Positions 41,431 to 42,864 of a stretch of DNA of 42,864 nt are shown in pieces. The notes under the pieces are model-generated. The model saw nothing but the letters and a program-made list of their open reading frames with translations, was not told where the DNA came from and made no database searches. Each line of letters begins with the position of its first letter. Positions within the stretch are counted from its first letter, which is position 1. The translations under genes and the position numbers were made by a program. The DNA comes from Clostridia bacterium (GTDB taxonomy: Bacteria; Bacillota; Clostridia; Christensenellales; CAG-138): NCBI GenBank assembly GCA_017554455.1, contig JAFZIH010000046.1:1-42864 (forward strand), given 5' to 3'.

Positions 41431-41465
41431 AAAAAGACTGCCGCAAGAATACGGCAGTCTTTTTT
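41431..41465. terminator. Bidirectional terminator between VanW and tatD genes
   Basis: AAAAAGACTGCCG (41431-41443), eight-base loop, CGGCAGTCTTTTT (41452-41464), U-tracts on both strands. Confidence 0.93.
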
Positions 41466-41471
41466 GATTCC

Positions 41472-42242
41472 TTATGCCTTGATCCCGAACGCTTTGAAAC
41501 TGTTATCATAGAGCGTTTCGGAGAGCGTTTCCGGGTCGAGATTGCGAAGCTCCGAAAGTTTAGAAAGCGTCAGCACGATGCGGCGCGGATCGTTTCGCGT
41601 GCCGCGGAACGGTACCGGCGTCATGTACGGACAATCCGTTTCGATGAGCAACCGGTCCAAAGGAAGCTTTGAAGCGATCTCCCACTGATGCACCGCGTTT
41701 TTGAACGTCAGCGCGCCGCCGAACGCGATGTATAGCCCAAGGTCGATGCACTCCTTCGCGATCTCGTAGCTTGCCGAGAAGCAATGCATCACGCCGGAGA
41801 GGTTCCCGCGATAGCGCCGTAAAAGGTCCATCGTGTCGCCGTGCGCCTCGCGGTCGTGAATGATGACGGGCTTTTTGAGCTTTGCCGCAAGCGCAAGCTG
41901 TGCGTCGAAGCAGTCCCGCTGCTTTTCGCGCGGGGAGAAATCGTAGTGATAATCGAGCCCGATCTCGCCGATCGCGACCATGCGCTCGTGCGTCAGCGCT
42001 TCTTGAATATGGTCAAGCGTTTCCGGACGGAACTCGTCCGCCGAATGCGGATGCACGCCCGCACTGCCGAAAAAGTACGGCACGCGCGCGACAAGGTCGA
42101 CGACCTGATCGATCCCCGCCTCGTCGCAGCACGCTTCCATGACGTGCGCGATCCCTGCCGCGGGAAGCGAAGAGAGCAGTTCTTCGCGGTCCGCGTCGAA
42201 CTGCTCGTCGAGTAAATGTGCGTGGGTATCGAAGATGCGCAT
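41472..42242 (-). CDS. tatD: TatD-family metal-dependent hydrolase (3'-5' DNase)
   Basis: 256 residues. TIM-barrel metal enzyme; TatD proteins are exonucleases on DNA/RNA ends in the cytoplasm. Metal-binding motifs in order: FDTHAHLLDEQFD (His7, His9), GVHPHSADEF, MVAIGEIGLDYHYD (Glu ligand), PVIIHDREAH, GVMHCFSAS and LLIETDCPYMTP (final Asp). The start overlaps the metG stop by one base (TAATG), a common metG-tatD arrangement in Firmicutes. Confidence 0.96.
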   Translation of the reverse strand: MRIFDTHAHLLDEQFDADREELLSSLPAAGIAHVMEACCDEAGIDQVVDLVARVPYFFGSAGVHPHSADEFRPETLDHIQEALTHERMVAIGEIGLDYHYDFSPREKQRDCFDAQLALAAKLKKPVIIHDREAHGDTMDLLRRYRGNLSGVMHCFSASYEIAKECIDLGLYIAFGGALTFKNAVHQWEIASKLPLDRLLIETDCPYMTPVPFRGTRNDPRRIVLTLSKLSELRNLDPETLSETLYDNSFKAFGIKA

Positions 42243-42864
42243 TACCGCACCACCCAGCCCGCGGGCAGGTCCTTGACCGGCGACAGGAACGCAAGCTCCT
42301 TATCCTCCGGGTCGGATGCCGCGAGGATCATGCCGTGGCTTTCGACGCCGCAGAGGGTGACGGGCTTGAGGTTTGCGACGAGCACGACCGTCTTGCCGAT
42401 CAAATCCTCGGGCTTATACCAGTTCTTGATGCCGGAAACGACCGTGCGCTCCTCATTGCCGAGCGAAACCGTGAGTTTCAGAAGCTTCTTAGAGCGCTTA
42501 ACTTCCTCGCACGCAACGACCTTTGCAAGACGAAGATCGAGCTTATTGAACTCGTCGTAGGTGATCTCGTCCTTGATCGGCGGCAGTTCCGGCTGCTCCG
42601 GCGCTGCGGGCTTATGCTGCTTTGCTTCGATCGCCGCGATCTGCTCCGCAACGACCTTCGGATCGAGGCGGGCAAAGAGGATCTCGGGCTGTTCCGCGAC
42701 TTTGTTTTCCGACGGATACCAGCCGAAATGCTCGAGCGATTCGATGCTGCGCGGTTCCGCGCCGATCTCCTTTAAGATACGCTCCGAAGTCGTCGGCATG
42801 AACGCGCTCAGAAGGTTTGCGCCGATCGAGATGCTCTCGATGAGGTTATACAGCACTTCGGCAA
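42242..42864 (-). CDS. metG: Methionyl-tRNA synthetase, C-terminal part (5' end outside window)
   Basis: The window contains the last 206 or so residues. It starts within the anticodon-binding helices (LYNLIESISIGANLLSAFMP, ILKEIGAEPRSIESLEHFGW). A Pro/Glu linker precedes the C-terminal OB-fold tRNA-binding domain (about 100 residues: FNKLDLRLAKVVACEEVKRS, VSGIKNWYKPEDLIGKTVVL, VESHGMILAAS), present in the dimeric, long form of MetRS. The catalytic HIGH and KMSKS motifs lie outside. Coupled to tatD. Confidence 0.96.
   Translation of the reverse strand, partial: AEVLYNLIESISIGANLLSAFMPTTSERILKEIGAEPRSIESLEHFGWYPSENKVAEQPEILFARLDPKVVAEQIAAIEAKQHKPAAPEQPELPPIKDEITYDEFNKLDLRLAKVVACEEVKRSKKLLKLTVSLGNEERTVVSGIKNWYKPEDLIGKTVVLVANLKPVTLCGVESHGMILAASDPEDKELAFLSPVKDLPAGWVVR

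Overview
The window is a dense, mostly leftward-transcribed piece of chromosome from a low-complexity-intergenic, moderately GC-rich Gram-positive bacterium, most likely an uncultured member of the Clostridia (Bacillota). This rests on strong AGGAGG ribosome binding sites, a SecA with a C-terminal zinc motif, the Firmicutes-type order rpmG-secE-nusG-rplK-rplA, long-form HPF, an ECF-type riboflavin transporter subunit, VanW and lipoprotein signals. No phage, plasmid, IS, CRISPR, tRNA or rRNA was seen.

Layout. 1-3100: an ECF sigma factor translationally coupled to a membrane protein with an extracellular beta-helix (probable anti-sigma/sensor), behind an ECF-type promoter. 3100-7260: secA, two small unknown proteins in divergent orientation, and hpf. 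7260-9090: three accessory genes separated by three arrays of tiny hairpins with AATTCAT linkers. 9090-13210: lysR, a lipoprotein cyclophilin and prfB as one operon, then ribU and a zinc-ribbon membrane protein. 13285-16400: an M3 oligopeptidase and an S41-like lipoprotein. 16468-19430: rpmG-secE-nusG-rplK-rplA, with an enlarged SecE and a 300-base structured gap before rplK; rplJ/rplL do not follow. 19512-23280: two divergent Na/Pi-cotransporter/PhoU proteins. 23316-24940: an APH-like kinase and a membrane protein. 24990-33354: an oligopeptide ABC transporter operon (oppA-B-C-D-F plus a small membrane protein). 33466-36481: a membrane protein, then a divergent operon of an MFS protein, a 112-residue membrane protein and five tandem ~50-residue single-span mini-proteins. 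36528-42864: an AAA-ATPase/CYTH fusion, SpoU methyltransferase, rpmB, trmL, a VanW protein, tatD and the end of metG.

The most unusual items are: (1) the opp transporter, whose OppC permease carries a complete seven-repeat RCC1-type propeller in its first extracellular loop and whose OppF ATPase carries a 160-residue coiled-coil-like insertion; (2) the five tandem mini membrane proteins, each spaced exactly two bases from the next, whose Lys/Gly tail codons double as the next gene's ribosome binding site; (3) a ~110-120 base three-hairpin element present in two copies 19 kb apart with conserved stem lengths and spacers; and (4) the chained mini-hairpin arrays. Most promoters proposed have a clear -35/-10 pair with 16-18 base spacing, and several sit directly against the U-tract of the preceding gene's terminator. 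All assignments come from reading the sequence; no database search was possible.
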